From positions 1-64,000 of the forward strand of contig PVNU02000936.1 in assembly GCA_003013855.2 (NCBI GenBank): a stretch of 64,000 bases of DNA. The letters are read 5' to 3'. The notes beneath the pieces were generated by a model. The model saw only the letters and a list, made by a program, of their open reading frames with translations. It was not told the origin of the DNA and did no database searches. The position numbers were made by a program, and so were the translations under genes. Below, in pieces: positions 33,595 to 44,748 of this stretch. How positions within the stretch are numbered: position 1 is the stretch's first letter; each line of letters begins with the position of its first letter. This DNA comes from Liriodendron chinense (Eukaryota; Streptophyta; Magnoliopsida; Magnoliales; Magnoliaceae).

Positions 33595-33912
33595 CCAACT
33601 GCCACACGCTCGTTACTCACGCGACTAAAGGAGGTTGGGGCTCTTCGTCCAAATGAGCTATTTTTTGCCTTGTGCGAAATTGGTCGACAGGAGGTGGATG
33701 ATAAACGGTTGTTAGATCGATCGAATTTTCCTCCCGAAGTTGTCCAAATAATAATGGACAACATACTCGAGCACTTTGATGAGAACCTGCCTAAAACAAA
33801 ACACAGGGCCCTCACCAAGCTCTTGAACCAATTACAAAAAGGTGAGGGCCCACAGTTTTTCATGACATCAAATATCATCTCGAAGATCTTTTCTTTGGAC
33901 CTTAGTAAGTAG
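33595..33912 (+). pseudogene. Unrecognised protein-like reading frame, 105 codons
   Basis: Open from after a TAG at 33592-33594 to a TAG at 33910-33912, without an ATG near its start, so it looks like an internal or last exon. The protein is mixed charged/hydrophobic with realistic composition (LRPNELFFALCEIGRQEVDD, RSNFPPEVVQIIMDNILEHF, KHRALTKLLNQLQKGEGPQF). I do not recognise the family. It could be a gene relic or a real 3' exon of an unseen gene. Confidence 0.4.
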
Positions 33913-34327
33913 AGGCACCAACTCTGGATCCATTTGGTGGGGTTGGTGGAATTATCTCCCACCACACACTGTGAGCTAAGGGTAGTGCGGGTTACCATCC
34001 CGTACATGAAAATTCAAGGATTTTTGAAGATGCAATAGTTGTATGAAAAATATGGAAGATGGATGTAGAAAAGATGCGTAACTTACCATTACAGTGGGAT
34101 CACCGACTTAGCTGAGAGCAGTAGGGTGCTTCAGGGAGCAGCATGCTGATGAACGAAGCAGAGGTAATGCCGAAAATTATAGTTATGGTCGGCTTAGTGT
34201 ATGAGTATAGGCGAATGGGTTCCTAAGCTAAGGTTTTCTTTCAGATCCAGCACACAGGCACAAATGGAAGGCAATTACAACTACTGGCTATGGCTAAGAG
34301 TCAGTTCGACGTATGCGCAAGGACGAA

Positions 34328-34436
34328 CCTAGATACACAACGTTGCGCTAGATAAAGAGCAGGGGGCAGGGGGCAACTAAATGAGTAGGGGGCAGCTAAA
34401 CCTAAATACACAACGTTGCGCTAGATAAAGACTTAT
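34328..34436. repeat. Direct repeat pair around GTTGCGCTAGATAAAGA
   Basis: ACACAACGTTGCGCTAGATA occurs at about 34335 and about 34406. Between the copies are short CAGGGGGCA repeats. It is simple local duplication. Confidence 0.75.
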
Positions 34437-34439
34437 GTA

Positions 34440-35040
34440 GTCTGGTTTTGATTTGGGTGTTGGAGAGAGACTTCTTCGTATATGCTTCTGCTATTTATAT
34501 TTTTTTCGGGAGTGATAGGAGAACAACTGCTTATTGATGTGGCTTTCTGTGTGTAATCAGCTGGGAAAAAGCGGTTACATTTTATCAACCATGATATCAT
34601 CTTCGTTAGAAGTTCAGAATGTTCTTTACAACTGATGTGGCTGGAATAGTTGCTTGCCTTTATTCGGGAAAAACCCAAAATACCAAAAATACCCTTGAAA
34701 AGATGAGCTATTTTTAAATCTCTGACGCATGCTTCTCAAATATCTCCTGTGCCACATGGCTCAATCTTCACTGTTTATCTAGTCCGTACTGATTTTGGTA
34801 CAAACATTGCCCTCACACATTTTTGGCTATTCAGCAAAGAATGTCTGGAAATGTGGCAATGCATTAATGAGATGGCCATGCATCACGCTCTTTGCTTCTT
34901 AGATAACAAACAATGTTGTTGTCTTCTTATTCCTTCCACCGTACACTACCACGTGTCATGCAGAGAATACATTTTCGTATCTTTGAAGCATCTTTTATCT
35001 CGAAATTCGTTCGAATCATCATGCAGCAATTAATGTTGCA
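34440..35040. other. Spacer upstream of the PMD relic
   Basis: No gene recognised. A minus-strand TATAAATAGCAGAAGC (about 34486-34501) could be a promoter-like match, but nothing coding follows it convincingly. Confidence 0.4.
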
Positions 35041-35046
35041 CATGCG

Positions 35047-36440
35047 GTGGCCTTACATATGATATTTCATCTTCTTTACTTGCTTCTATTTCGTCTCTAC
35101 TTTTTAAAACCTTTTTCTTTCTCTGCTACTTATTGCCATGGCTCAGAAGAAACAAAGCTTTTCGACATTTTAGCATCTCTGACCTCTGCTTTTAGTACTT
35201 TGTTGGAGCCACTTCTCCCTCTCGCTTCCACAGAGGTAATCTTCTCCTTTGACTTTGAGAATTCTAATTCTACCTTATATCTTAGGCCAACTTTCCATCC
35301 CGCTTCTTCTTTTGATCTTTCCGATATTGCCGAGTTCTTTCCAACTGATAAGGTAGAACATTTCCTGATTACCCATGAATCTTTCGATTGGTTGTATTGG
35401 GAATCGGATAAGATCCCTCGATTGTGGCTGAAACCTCTTGATGACTGTGTACTCTAGTACCAGCATGTTAAACAACAATTCATCATTCAGTGGATTAAGA
35501 TTGGGATCGCTGAATGTATTCATCTATCGATCTACGAGATAAAGCCTAATTCTGCTCTTATTCTCGCGATGGTTTACTTCTAGAGTCATTCAACTAACTC
35601 TTTCCACTTTCGATGTAGTCCTATGAGTCCGACTGTCATGGATGTCTGTGCTTCAACGTCTCTTCTCCCATTAGGATACCAATTCTATCCAAGGTGCGTC
35701 CCCGACAATCCTTCGTTCGATACTTTTGGCGTTCATTCATCGTATACTGCATTCATGGAATAGGAACGTAAAATCGAAGGGGAAGTCACCCATCAAAAGC
35801 ATTATGCTTTCCTCCTGATGTGGGTTTGTTAGTCTTTACTCTACGTCAAAGCTGACAAAATAACTAAGGAATATGTCGGTCTAATCGACCTTCTTGCATT
35901 TAGCACGCAAGTAGCACTTGTATCATAATATGTACACCCTTTCCTCCAATGGTCCGCATCTAGTTGAAGGCCCTTTCCGGCTACTCCAATTATGGCTTTG
36001 TGGGTATTTTCATGAATTCAATGTCAAGACCATTGGGACCACTGGTCAGCTATTTATGGATATCGCAGAATCAAGGCCTCTGTAAAATCAATTTCTTTTG
36101 ACGAATGTCTGATTCATTTCTCTTCTCTTTCACTTGATTGACTTGACCATCTATTTTGTCCATATCTGAACGGAGAGCTCGGTCCGAATTGGTTCACCAA
36201 TAAACAATTTGACAAGACCGATGAAGATATGGTCAATGCCCAAAATGGAATTTAGGTTTGCTACTTATTGGCTCGGGACATCCCAATAAGTGGTTCTGAG
36301 ACAAATTAAGGAAGATATACTTAGAATGACGTAGAATTGTACTCGCCTAATCTTGTAGCTCGCCAATTTAGCTTTAGGCAAACTATTTTGTTTCCATGTT
36401 GTTCACGTTCTCTTAACTTGTCCACACATATGCGTCATCA
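35047..36440 (+). pseudogene. Plant mobile domain (PMD / aminotransferase-like) pseudogene
   Basis: Reading one frame through several stops gives a plant-mobile-domain protein. In order: an N-terminal region (FDILASLTSAFSTLLEPLLP), FHFRCSPMSPTVMDVC near 35606-35655, YTAFMEQ-like with a stop, HYAFLLMWVC, LLARDIPIS near 36270, and the late motif LYSPNLVARQFSFRQ near 36335-36380. PMD occurs in plant MAIN/MAIL proteins and in many transposon-derived genes. In-frame stops (35455, 35581, 35761, 35827) and later shifts show it is dead. Source (host gene or MULE/gypsy capture) is not resolved. Confidence 0.72.
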
Positions 36441-36543
36441 TATCAAGACAATCACAAACATCACTTCTGCTCTTTCTAATTATTTAAGGACAAGCAATTT
36501 ATGTTTGATGGTTTCTGAAAAAGGATATAGCTATAAATGTCCT

Positions 36544-36577
36544 GGGGGGGGGGGGGGGGGGGGCGGGGGAGGGGGGG
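36544..36577 (+). repeat. Poly-G tract
   Basis: Twenty consecutive G, then C, five G, A and seven G. It sits at a sharp junction between the PMD relic and unrelated repeat DNA. It may be real or a sequencing/assembly artefact. Confidence 0.7.
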
Positions 36578-36578
36578 A

Positions 36579-37757
36579 TCTTAAAATAAATCAGAGAATC
36601 AATCACAAAACTAGCAAGAATATACAATTAACCAATCTGAAAGCAAATAGAGATCAATATGAAAACCTTATATTAAATCGTAGGACAACCTTCCACTTAG
36701 AGATTAAGTAGTACAACCTTCGACTTAGCAAACTAAGTAGGATAACCTTATATCACTTAGAAATCTAAGTAGGACAACCTTATGTCATGATTTAAGGATT
36801 CATAAATATTCAAGCATATAAACAGATAAACAATAAAGTAATCACGACGACACAAAGAGTTATAGTGGTTCGGTGCTAAAATAACTTGCACCTACTCCAC
36901 TCCTAGAATTACTTCTCCTGTAATTTTGACTTTTCACTATATAAAGGTTTTCACAGGTTCACCTTTAAAATCCGATACAGAGATTATGATTTTCACAAAC
37001 TTATCACAACGAAACCTCAAATGATTTTCACAGGCTAATCAATAACCTTAAGTGATTTTGACAGGCTAATCACTAACAACCTAATTTGAGATTTTCACGG
37101 GCTATCTCAAACAAAAATCCAAAAGTAATAGAAAGGTATTATCTTTCTTCTTATAGAAGATGATGAAGCTTAGCAGAGATGAAGCTTTAATCATGCAGCG
37201 ATCCGATCGTTGTAGTAGATAAACCAATATAGCTTGAACAAGATGGATCTAGGAATTTCTAAAAAGAGTTTTCCTAAAACTATAATTTCAGTTCTCTTTT
37301 CTCTATTATGAGAATGATATTCTCTTTACATAATCAAATTAAATGAGAAGAGAGCTGAGATAGCTATAAAATAAAATAGAAATTTATAAAAAAAATAGCT
37401 AGACTATAATGGAGAGCTTTTTCACTAAAAAGATAGTAATTTTCGTGCTTTTGATTGATGAAAAATAGAGTGAAGAAAGCTCTATTTATAGTAAAAATGT
37501 TAAGTCTTCGGCTGACCTAAGATTTCATTCGGCTGACTTAAGAATCAACCGTTTTATCCCAACGGCTATCAGATTTCGCGGGATAAGATTTTGTTGAAAC
37601 TTTGGCTAACCCAAGTGTTGGTTCGGCTAGTCCGAGTGAGCTTCGGCTAGCCCAAGACAGGGTTGGGCTGACCTGAGATCCGAGTCCAGAAAATTTGTTT
37701 CACATCTGGAAACTTGACCGAAGTTTCTTTAGCTGGCCGAACACAGGGCTGGGCTGG
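36579..37757. repeat. Short-repeat DNA, probably part of an old LTR
   Basis: Three repeat sets in sequence: AAGTAGGACAACCTT (4-5 copies, about 36684-36783), GATTTTCACAGGCTAATCA (about 36970-37110) and CTTCGGCTGACCYAAG (about 37508-37700). The phrase GTGGTTCGGTGC...CTACTCCAC near 36867 recurs in plant retrotransposon LTRs. No terminal repeat or coding part found. Confidence 0.4.
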
Positions 37758-39698
37758 TGTTCGCTCGCCTCAAGTGTAAGGCTGCGATGTAGTAATAAAT
37801 CTCGGTAAGACCGAGGTCTATCCACAGGGAAAGAAGTAAACAATTCCAAGTACTCTAATAACTAGAATCTAAGAAGTTTAAGAAAGTAGTTTTTCACATG
37901 AAATAGAAAAATCTGAAAATAAGAAGAACTAGAGCATCAAGGATCCACTTGTAGTGGTCTAATGCCAATCCATTCATCCAAGTACAACACAATTAGAATC
38001 AAAGTCCTATCTCTCATCTAATTGGAAGATATAACATTCAAGCACAACAATCCCACTTAAATCTCGAAATCAGATTTCTAGTTCTAATGAAGCACGTAGA
38101 ACTTGAACTTGTAGCCTTCGGAGTAACAGCCATGCCTATGGACTATGGCATGCTCAAGGGTTACTACAATTCTAATTTAAACAACCCAATCATGGTAATC
38201 TTAGAGAATTGCAAGGAACTCATGTCCGGAGCACACAAACTCTCACAAAACTTCTAAAAAACCAAACTTTATTCAAACTAGAACTTCAAAATCCAAAATT
38301 AAGAAAAGGGTACTTGAAATAAAAGAATTAAAGCATTGGAACCAACTACAAATTTCACCTCTAGCTCTAGCTAAGAGGTTAGCTAAGGAAAAGCATATTA
38401 AAACTAGAACTAGAACTAAGAAAAGGAAGAAAAACTAGCTGGAGGAGGCTAGGTAGCCTCCTGGGACTTGAACTCCTTGCTTCACGTCCTTGGTTGATTT
38501 GGAATAGAAGATAGCACCTCCTTTTATAGTGCAGCAATAGTACAGCAACATAGCAGAATTTGTTTCGCTTGGTACGGCTTAACCAATGGTCGGATTGCCT
38601 TCAAATTTGGTTTGTAGCTTCCTTGTAATGTGATCTTCCTAAATAGATGATTTAGATTTCCAAGATTATCCTCTGAATGGGCCCACCAATCACATCACTG
38701 ACCGCCTCTCAAAATCGCGCACTTTGGGTACCTTCAGAACCAGTCATCTTGCTTTCAACGCCCTGGAGTGTACAGAGGTCGGATTGATCTCAAATTTTAA
38801 AAATTGGTAGAAAACTTCATCCTCTACATGATAGATGGATTAGATTGTCCAAAACAATCCCAAAATGTGGTCCGAAAATTAGAACACTTAGGGCTTTTAT
38901 AAACTCTGCGCAGTTGGATCTTTCTGGATGGTCCATCTTTCTTCAACCGGTACGATCAAACCACACATCCTTTTGATCTGAAACTTTTGTGGTTATTCAT
39001 ATATGGATGTGTTCTAAAATATGGTCAAAGTAGATTCTTCATATCATCAATGATGAGTCCTCTGGACCGGCCCAGAGTTGAACAGCGAAATCTGGAACTT
39101 TCTGGACAGTTCGTATTGTTTTGGCCACCACGGTCAATCCGTAGCTCCGATCGACACGAAACCACTTGGGTTAGTTCGGCGTCGAGCTCCTCTTCGACAT
39201 GGATGTGTTGGATTTCTAAATATCATCAAGATGGCTTCAGAAAACTGGTCCGAAAAATCAGGTGCGGGAGTACATTGCTGTTTTAGAATCTGGAATCTGA
39301 AACTTGCATGGCCGACCGGTCACGACCGGTCGGACAGGGCTGGCCGACCGGTCATGACCGGTCAGGCCCTCTTTGGCATTACTCCAGCAAGCATGGCCGA
39401 CCGGTCAAGACCGGTCGGGCTTCCTTGGCCGACCGGTCAAGACCGGTCGGTCTCTTTTTCTTCTTGTTTTCTTCCTTTCTTTCTTCTATTTTCTTCTTTC
39501 TTTGCTTCCTTCTTTCTTTGGTCCACCTTGGGCCTTCATCAAAGGCTCCAAATGGCCCCTTTTTGGTCTCTAATTGAGTGAAGTCCGCTCTCATTCCTAT
39601 AATCATAAAACATGTGTTAGATGGGCCTTTAAATCATGAAAATCATGCAAACCATGTCATGTAATGGGCAATGCAATGTATAAATTGGAGGTTCAACA
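37758..39698 (-). repeat. Element C 3' LTR
   Basis: TGTTCGCTCGCC to TTCAACA on the plus strand. U5 stem-loop at 37801-37815; minus-strand TATA box at 38521-38528; palindrome array at about 39309-39450. About 500 bp longer than B's LTR, with extra U3 sequence (about 38550-39300). Confidence 0.92.
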
Positions 39699-40813
39699 CA
39701 CCCCCCAACCAGCTTTTTGCTAGTCCCGAGCAAAACATGCGTGAAACAATTTCAAACCTCCAAACCCAACTCTCCCTTAGAACCCATGATTCTATCCATT
39801 CCAAGGTGTATAAGTATAAAATTTGGAAAAATTAGGTGATAGAAGCTGAAATCTTGGACTCTCAAAACATAATAAGTGTCTACATGAAATTCCCGCTGAT
39901 TGATTGATAAATAGAAGAACTCGAACAAATTCAACCTAGTGTGCATAGTGAAAGTTCATCTCATGAGTTTCTGGGATCATCTTCTTCATAGATTAAGTAA
40001 ACCAAGGATTTTAAGGTTCACAGAGCAACAACAAGCCTATGACAGGAATTTGCCTTACCGTCCTTCCGACGGCTTTCACACTACGTCCCATTTCCGGCTT
40101 TGGTTACGGTTCGACCATCCCCCGGTTGGTAATAGGTAGCCCTTTTCGAAATTTTCCACCATTTTTCCTTCATTCCCGATTTCATCATTTCTTTCCTTTT
40201 TCTTTTAAAATTAGATAGGATTTTTAAAAATCCATATCTTTCATTATTTTCCCATGGACAAGGATGGACAAAATACCCCGGCTTGGTTTCTCAACACCTT
40301 TATATCAAAGTCTAGCTAATCCACAAATCACATAAACCTTTCAACTCATGAAAATCGTGTAATGTGAACTTGGTGTGAAGGTGTTCAAATTTTCTATCAA
40401 TCACAACAATAGGGGAACTAACATATAAAACCATTATGTTGGGAGAATTCAAGACTTACAACATCACACACTTCATATCTCCTCTTCTTATACTCATATC
40501 ATCTCGAATGCATGGAAATACGGTTTTCTAAAAGAATTTTGAAATTTTAGAAAATTCGAAAAAATTTGCGCATGTGAGGCTCGAAATGTTGCAACATGCT
40601 AGGATGAGGAATCTCATCTCACCCCCCAACCAAATCTTGCATTGTCCTCAATGTAAAAAGATATGCAATTAGCATGAACATGAGAGCAATGGTAAAATAT
40701 GAGTGAGAACAATAGTACCTGAGATAGCAAGTTGATCAATTCTAGCATCTTCCATTGTCTCGATGAGACTTATTCAATCCTAATTGCAGAAAAATAAATC
40801 CTAACCTACCTAC
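39699..40813 (-). other. Element C 3' noncoding block with two polypurine tracts
   Basis: Aligns closely with 14863-15960 of B. Minus-strand GGGGGG tracts lie at 39701-39706 and 40622-40627. No ORF of note; the longest minus-strand frame (39752-39946) is not conserved in kind. Confidence 0.75.
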
Positions 40814-41101
40814 CTACCTTTGATTAGTCCGATCAACTACATGATCAAAGTTGAGCAGGATCTTCATGAATTTCAATAAATTTCTCATGAGGACCATCCA
40901 AAGTCCTGCTCGACAGTAAACATGTGTGCTTCTTATCATTGAAGTCCAATCGTATTGTGCACCACATGCATAAAAGGAGGAGATAAGAGCAGCAAAAAGA
41001 TATCTCCTCAAATTCTGATTTGGGTTATGATTGATTAAAAATGGGTCATCCCAATCAGAATTTTCAATGGGCTGAAGGAACCCATGATGGTGGAGAGACA
41101 T
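40814..41101 (-). pseudogene. Tail segment in a second frame, element C
   Basis: A frame overlapping the end of the 490-residue ORF by about 38 bp, with ENSDWDDPFLINHNPNQNLRRY. This resembles FWDDPYLNNFRPDKKERR at the end of B's acidic ORF, suggesting a shared ancestral C-terminus now out of frame. Confidence 0.5.
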
Positions 41102-42536
41102 TCATCAAGTTTTCATTAGTTAAAGTTGTCTCTTCCACAAATTCAGAATTGTACGGTGTTTCCATAAACAATGGTAAAGAGTGTAAATCAGTGGAAAGGT
41201 GTTCTTCAGGCACCGACACCGTGTCTAACAAAATATCCAACTCCTTAATCATCTCATCATCAAGATCATAAGAGTGGGCCAAGCATTCCTCTAGGAAATC
41301 GAGATAGTCGGATGAATGGTCCTCATCCTCCCTTAATGATTGAAGAAATTCTGTTTCAATGGTAAGGAATTCCTCCTCTATAGAGAGGAGGTCTTCCAAA
41401 GAGAATTCTTCAGATTCAGTGGTAAGCACATCATTTAACATTGGTTGATCTTTGAAAATTTCAGATTGTGCCACCTCATCATCCAAAGGAATAGAATTTT
41501 CAATCAAAGGGAGGTCTACCACACTAGAATTTGGCATGTGTTGTTGGTGGAATGACTCAAAAAGATCGACTTCGGCCATCTCTCTAGCATGCATATCCTC
41601 TAGAGACTCATAATCATTATGCCCTTGGGAAAAAGAAACCATAGGTTCATAACCATTCACCACACCCTCATTGTAGGCAACCCCACTACCACTTTCAAAT
41701 TTTATGGATTCCTCGGGTTCGTCAACCGTCATTGAAATCTCTTCATCATTAAGTTCAAAGCATCCAAAAGAGATAGTGGACTCACCATAATTGATGATGA
41801 CATTGGGATCATCGAAATCAATCTCCTTTAAAAGTCTATCCATTAAATCAGAAGAGGGTTGGGCTTGGATAGCCTCATCCTCCTCATTGTTGGGGATTGA
41901 TTCGGTGTTCCCAATGTTGGGTTTAATATTTTGAGATGGCGAGAGGTTTTGTATGCATTTCTCAGTTATTTCCATAAACTCTCGCAGCACATCCTCAAGA
42001 GTTCGTGTCGGTTGCGGCTCATGAGAAAGAAACTCTTGAGGATAGTTGTTGGCATCCATGGTTGGTTCCTCCCTTGAACAAGGAGAATGGTGGTTTTCCC
42101 AATTAAGACCGTACGCATTGTAGGATGAAAAGTTATATGATGGTTGATAGGCATATCCATACAAGTAATCACGCATTGTCTTAACCGGTTGGCTACTATT
42201 CACCTGTTCCTTTTGTTGTTGCACACCTCTTACCATAACCGGTGGAACACTCATGTTATTTTCAATCCGGTAATCACGTAATGTTTTTCCCGGATGATTA
42301 TCCAATTTTGCTTCGTTCCGGTATTCCCCCATCGTCTTACATCGTGTCTCAATATGTGTATTGTTTTCATTAATGTAATCACGCATCGTCTTACGTGGGG
42401 CGGCAGTGGAGGTTGATTGAACCTTAGAAAAATACTTATGCTTATAATGGTTCCAATCATAAAGACTTTCAATTTCATGGTCTGACATCTCATCTTCCAA
42501 AAGATGCTTATATGCACCATTCGTCCAATCATACAT
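41064..42536 (-). CDS. Intact 490-residue ORF of element C, function unknown
   Basis: ATG at 42536, stop at 41064-41066, without interruption, in a position where gag normally begins. No gag core, zinc knuckle or enzyme domain is visible. The N-terminal third repeats the motif K-T-M/L-R-D-Y: KTMRDYI (49-55), KTMGEYR (67-73), KTLRDYR (84-90), KTMRDYL (119-125) and a weaker RTLEDVL (178-184). The same motif occurs once in gag of B (MRSLRDYL) and E (PRTLRDYL). The rest is strongly acidic (Glu/Asp-rich, about 210-470), and MAEVDLFESF resembles EVDMIDSI after protease in B. It may be a rebuilt gag N-terminus fused to the protease-RT linker. No transmembrane or signal segment seen. Confidence 0.75.
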   Translation of the reverse strand: MYDWTNGAYKHLLEDEMSDHEIESLYDWNHYKHKYFSKVQSTSTAAPRKTMRDYINENNTHIETRCKTMGEYRNEAKLDNHPGKTLRDYRIENNMSVPPVMVRGVQQQKEQVNSSQPVKTMRDYLYGYAYQPSYNFSSYNAYGLNWENHHSPCSREEPTMDANNYPQEFLSHEPQPTRTLEDVLREFMEITEKCIQNLSPSQNIKPNIGNTESIPNNEEDEAIQAQPSSDLMDRLLKEIDFDDPNVIINYGESTISFGCFELNDEEISMTVDEPEESIKFESGSGVAYNEGVVNGYEPMVSFSQGHNDYESLEDMHAREMAEVDLFESFHQQHMPNSSVVDLPLIENSIPLDDEVAQSEIFKDQPMLNDVLTTESEEFSLEDLLSIEEEFLTIETEFLQSLREDEDHSSDYLDFLEECLAHSYDLDDEMIKELDILLDTVSVPEEHLSTDLHSLPLFMETPYNSEFVEETTLTNENLMNVSPPSWVPSAH

Positions 42537-42782
42537 GATGAAATTTTAAGAAATTGAAAACTACCCTAATATAAAAAAAAAGAATAAAAAGAAGGGATAT
42601 GGGGAGATGTTACCCAATAGAGTGAGATCTATGTCAGCAACAATGTCCTACAAAATCAAAAAAGAATTTGTTAGTAATCTAAAAAAAAAAAAATCAGAAA
42701 ATCTACTTCTATAAAAACTGAAAATCCTACCTAACTAAGATTACTCTATAACTACTAGAACAATTAAAACCGTTTAACTTTT

Positions 42783-42800
42783 TCCCCGGCAACGGCGCCA
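42783..42800 (-). other. Primer binding site, Asp tRNA (element C)
   Basis: Minus strand TGGCGCCGTTGCCGGGGA, identical to that of element B, 6 nt from the 5' LTR. Confidence 0.9.
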
Positions 42801-42806
42801 AAAACT

Positions 42807-44748
42807 TGTTCGCTCGCCTCAAGTGTAAGGCTGCGATGTAGTAATAAATCTCGGTAAGACCGAGGTCGATCCACAGGGAAAGAAGTAAACAATTTCAACT
42901 ACTCCAATAACTAGAATCTAAGAAGTTTAAGAAAGTAGTTTTTCACATGAAATAGGAAAATCTGAAATTAAGAAGAACTAGAGCATCAAGGATCCACTTG
43001 TAGTAGTCCAACGCCAATCCATTCATCCAAGTACAACACAATTAGAATCAAAGTCCTATCTCTCATCTAATTGGAAGATATAACATTCAAGCACAACAAT
43101 CCCACTTAAATCTGGAAATCAGATTTCTAGTTCTAATGAAGCACATAGAACTTGAACTTGTAGCCTTCGGAGTAACAGCCATGCCTATGGACTATGGCAT
43201 GCTCAAGGGTTACTACAATTCTAATTCAAACAACCCAATCATGGTAATCTTAGAGAATTGCAAGGAACTCATGTCCGGAGCACACAAACTCTCACAAAAC
43301 TTCTAAAAAACCAAACTTTATTCAAACTAGAACTTCAAAATCCAAAATTAAGAAAAGGGTACTTGAAATAAAAGAATTAAAGCATTGGAACCAACTACAA
43401 ATTTCACCTCTAGCTCTAGCTAAGAGGTTAGCTAAGGAAAAGCATATTAAAACTAGAACTAGAACTAAGAAAAGGAAGAAAAACTAGCTGTAGGAGGCTA
43501 GGTAGCCTCCTGGGACTTGAACTCCTTGCTTCCCACGTCCTTGGTTGATTTGAAATAGAAGATAGCACCTCCTTTTATAGTGCAGCAATAGTACAGCAAC
43601 ATAGCAGAATTTGTTTCGCTTGGTACGGCTTAACCAATAGTCGGATTGCCTTCAAATTTGGTTTGTAGCTTCCTTGTAATGTGATCTTCTAAATAGATGA
43701 TTTAGATTTCCAAGATTATCCTCTGAATGGGCCCACCAATCACATCACCGACCGCCTCTCAAAATCACGCACTTTGGGTACCTTCAGAACCAGTCATCTT
43801 GCTTTCAACGCCCTGGAGTGTACAGAGGTCGGATTAATCTCAAATTTTAAACATTGGTAGAAAACTTCATCCTCTACATGATAGATGGATTAGATTGTCC
43901 AAAACAATCCCAAAATGTGGTCCGAAAATTAGAACACTTAGGGCTTTTATAAACTCTGCGCAGTTGGATCTTTCTGGATGGTCCATCTTTCTTCAACCGG
44001 TACGATCAAACCACACATCCTTTTGATCTGAAACTTTTGTGGTTATTCATATATGGATGTGTTCTAAAAGATGGTCAAAGTAGATTCTTCATATCATCAA
44101 TGATGAGTCCTCTGGACCGGCCCAGAGTTGAACAGCGAAATCTGGAACTTTCTGGACAGTTCGTATTGTTTTGGCCACCACGGTCAATCCGTAGCTCCGA
44201 TCGACACGAAACCACTTGGGTTAGTTCGGCGTCGAGCTCCTCTTCGACATGGATGTGTTGGATTTCTAAATATCATCAAGATGGCTTCAGAAAACTGGTC
44301 CGAAAAATCAGGTGCGGGAGTACATTGCTGTTTTAGAATCTGGAATCTGAAACTTGCATGGCCGACCGGTCACGACCGGTCGGACAGGGCTGGCCGACCG
44401 GTCATGACCGGTCAGGCCCTCTTTGGCATTACTCCAGCAAGCATGGCCGACCGGTCAAGACCGGTCGGGCTTCCTTGGCCGACCGGTCAAGACCGGTCGG
44501 TCTCTTTTTCTTCTTGTTTTCTTCCTTTCTTTCTTCTATTTTCTTCTTTCTTTGCTTCCTTCTTTCTTTGGTCCACCTTGGGCCTTCATCAAAGGCTCCA
44601 AATGGCCCCTTTTTGGTCTCTAATTGAGTGAAGCCCGCTCTCATTCCTATAATCACAAAACATGTGTTAGATGGGCCTTTAAATCATGAAAATCATGCAA
44701 ACCATGTCATGTAATGGGCAATGCAATGTATAAATTGGAGGTTCAACA
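42807..44748 (-). repeat. Element C 5' LTR
   Basis: 1942 bp, nearly identical to 37758-39698. U5 stem-loop at 42850-42864; minus-strand TATA box at 43572-43579; palindromes at about 44359-44500. Confidence 0.92.

Larger units (their letters stand above)
37758..44748 (-). mobile_element. Element C: non-autonomous Athila-related element with a novel ORF
   Basis: 6991 bp, with two long LTRs (1941 and 1942 bp) differing at about two dozen positions by eye, so recent. The Asp-tRNA primer site is at 42783-42800. Internal content is a 490-residue ORF and the shared 3' noncoding block; no gag core, protease, RT or integrase. Expected 5-bp target duplications are absent: GCTGG precedes it and GCACA follows. 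That suggests recombination between two copies or a rearranged end. Confidence 0.9.

Noticed and set aside
34486..34501. TATAAATAG promoter on the minus strand
   Set aside because: No coding or transposon structure follows on that strand.
39078..39581. 167-codon plus-strand frame, repeated at 44128-44631
   Set aside because: Lies within the LTR of element C and reads antisense through the palindrome array. Its conservation only reflects LTR identity.
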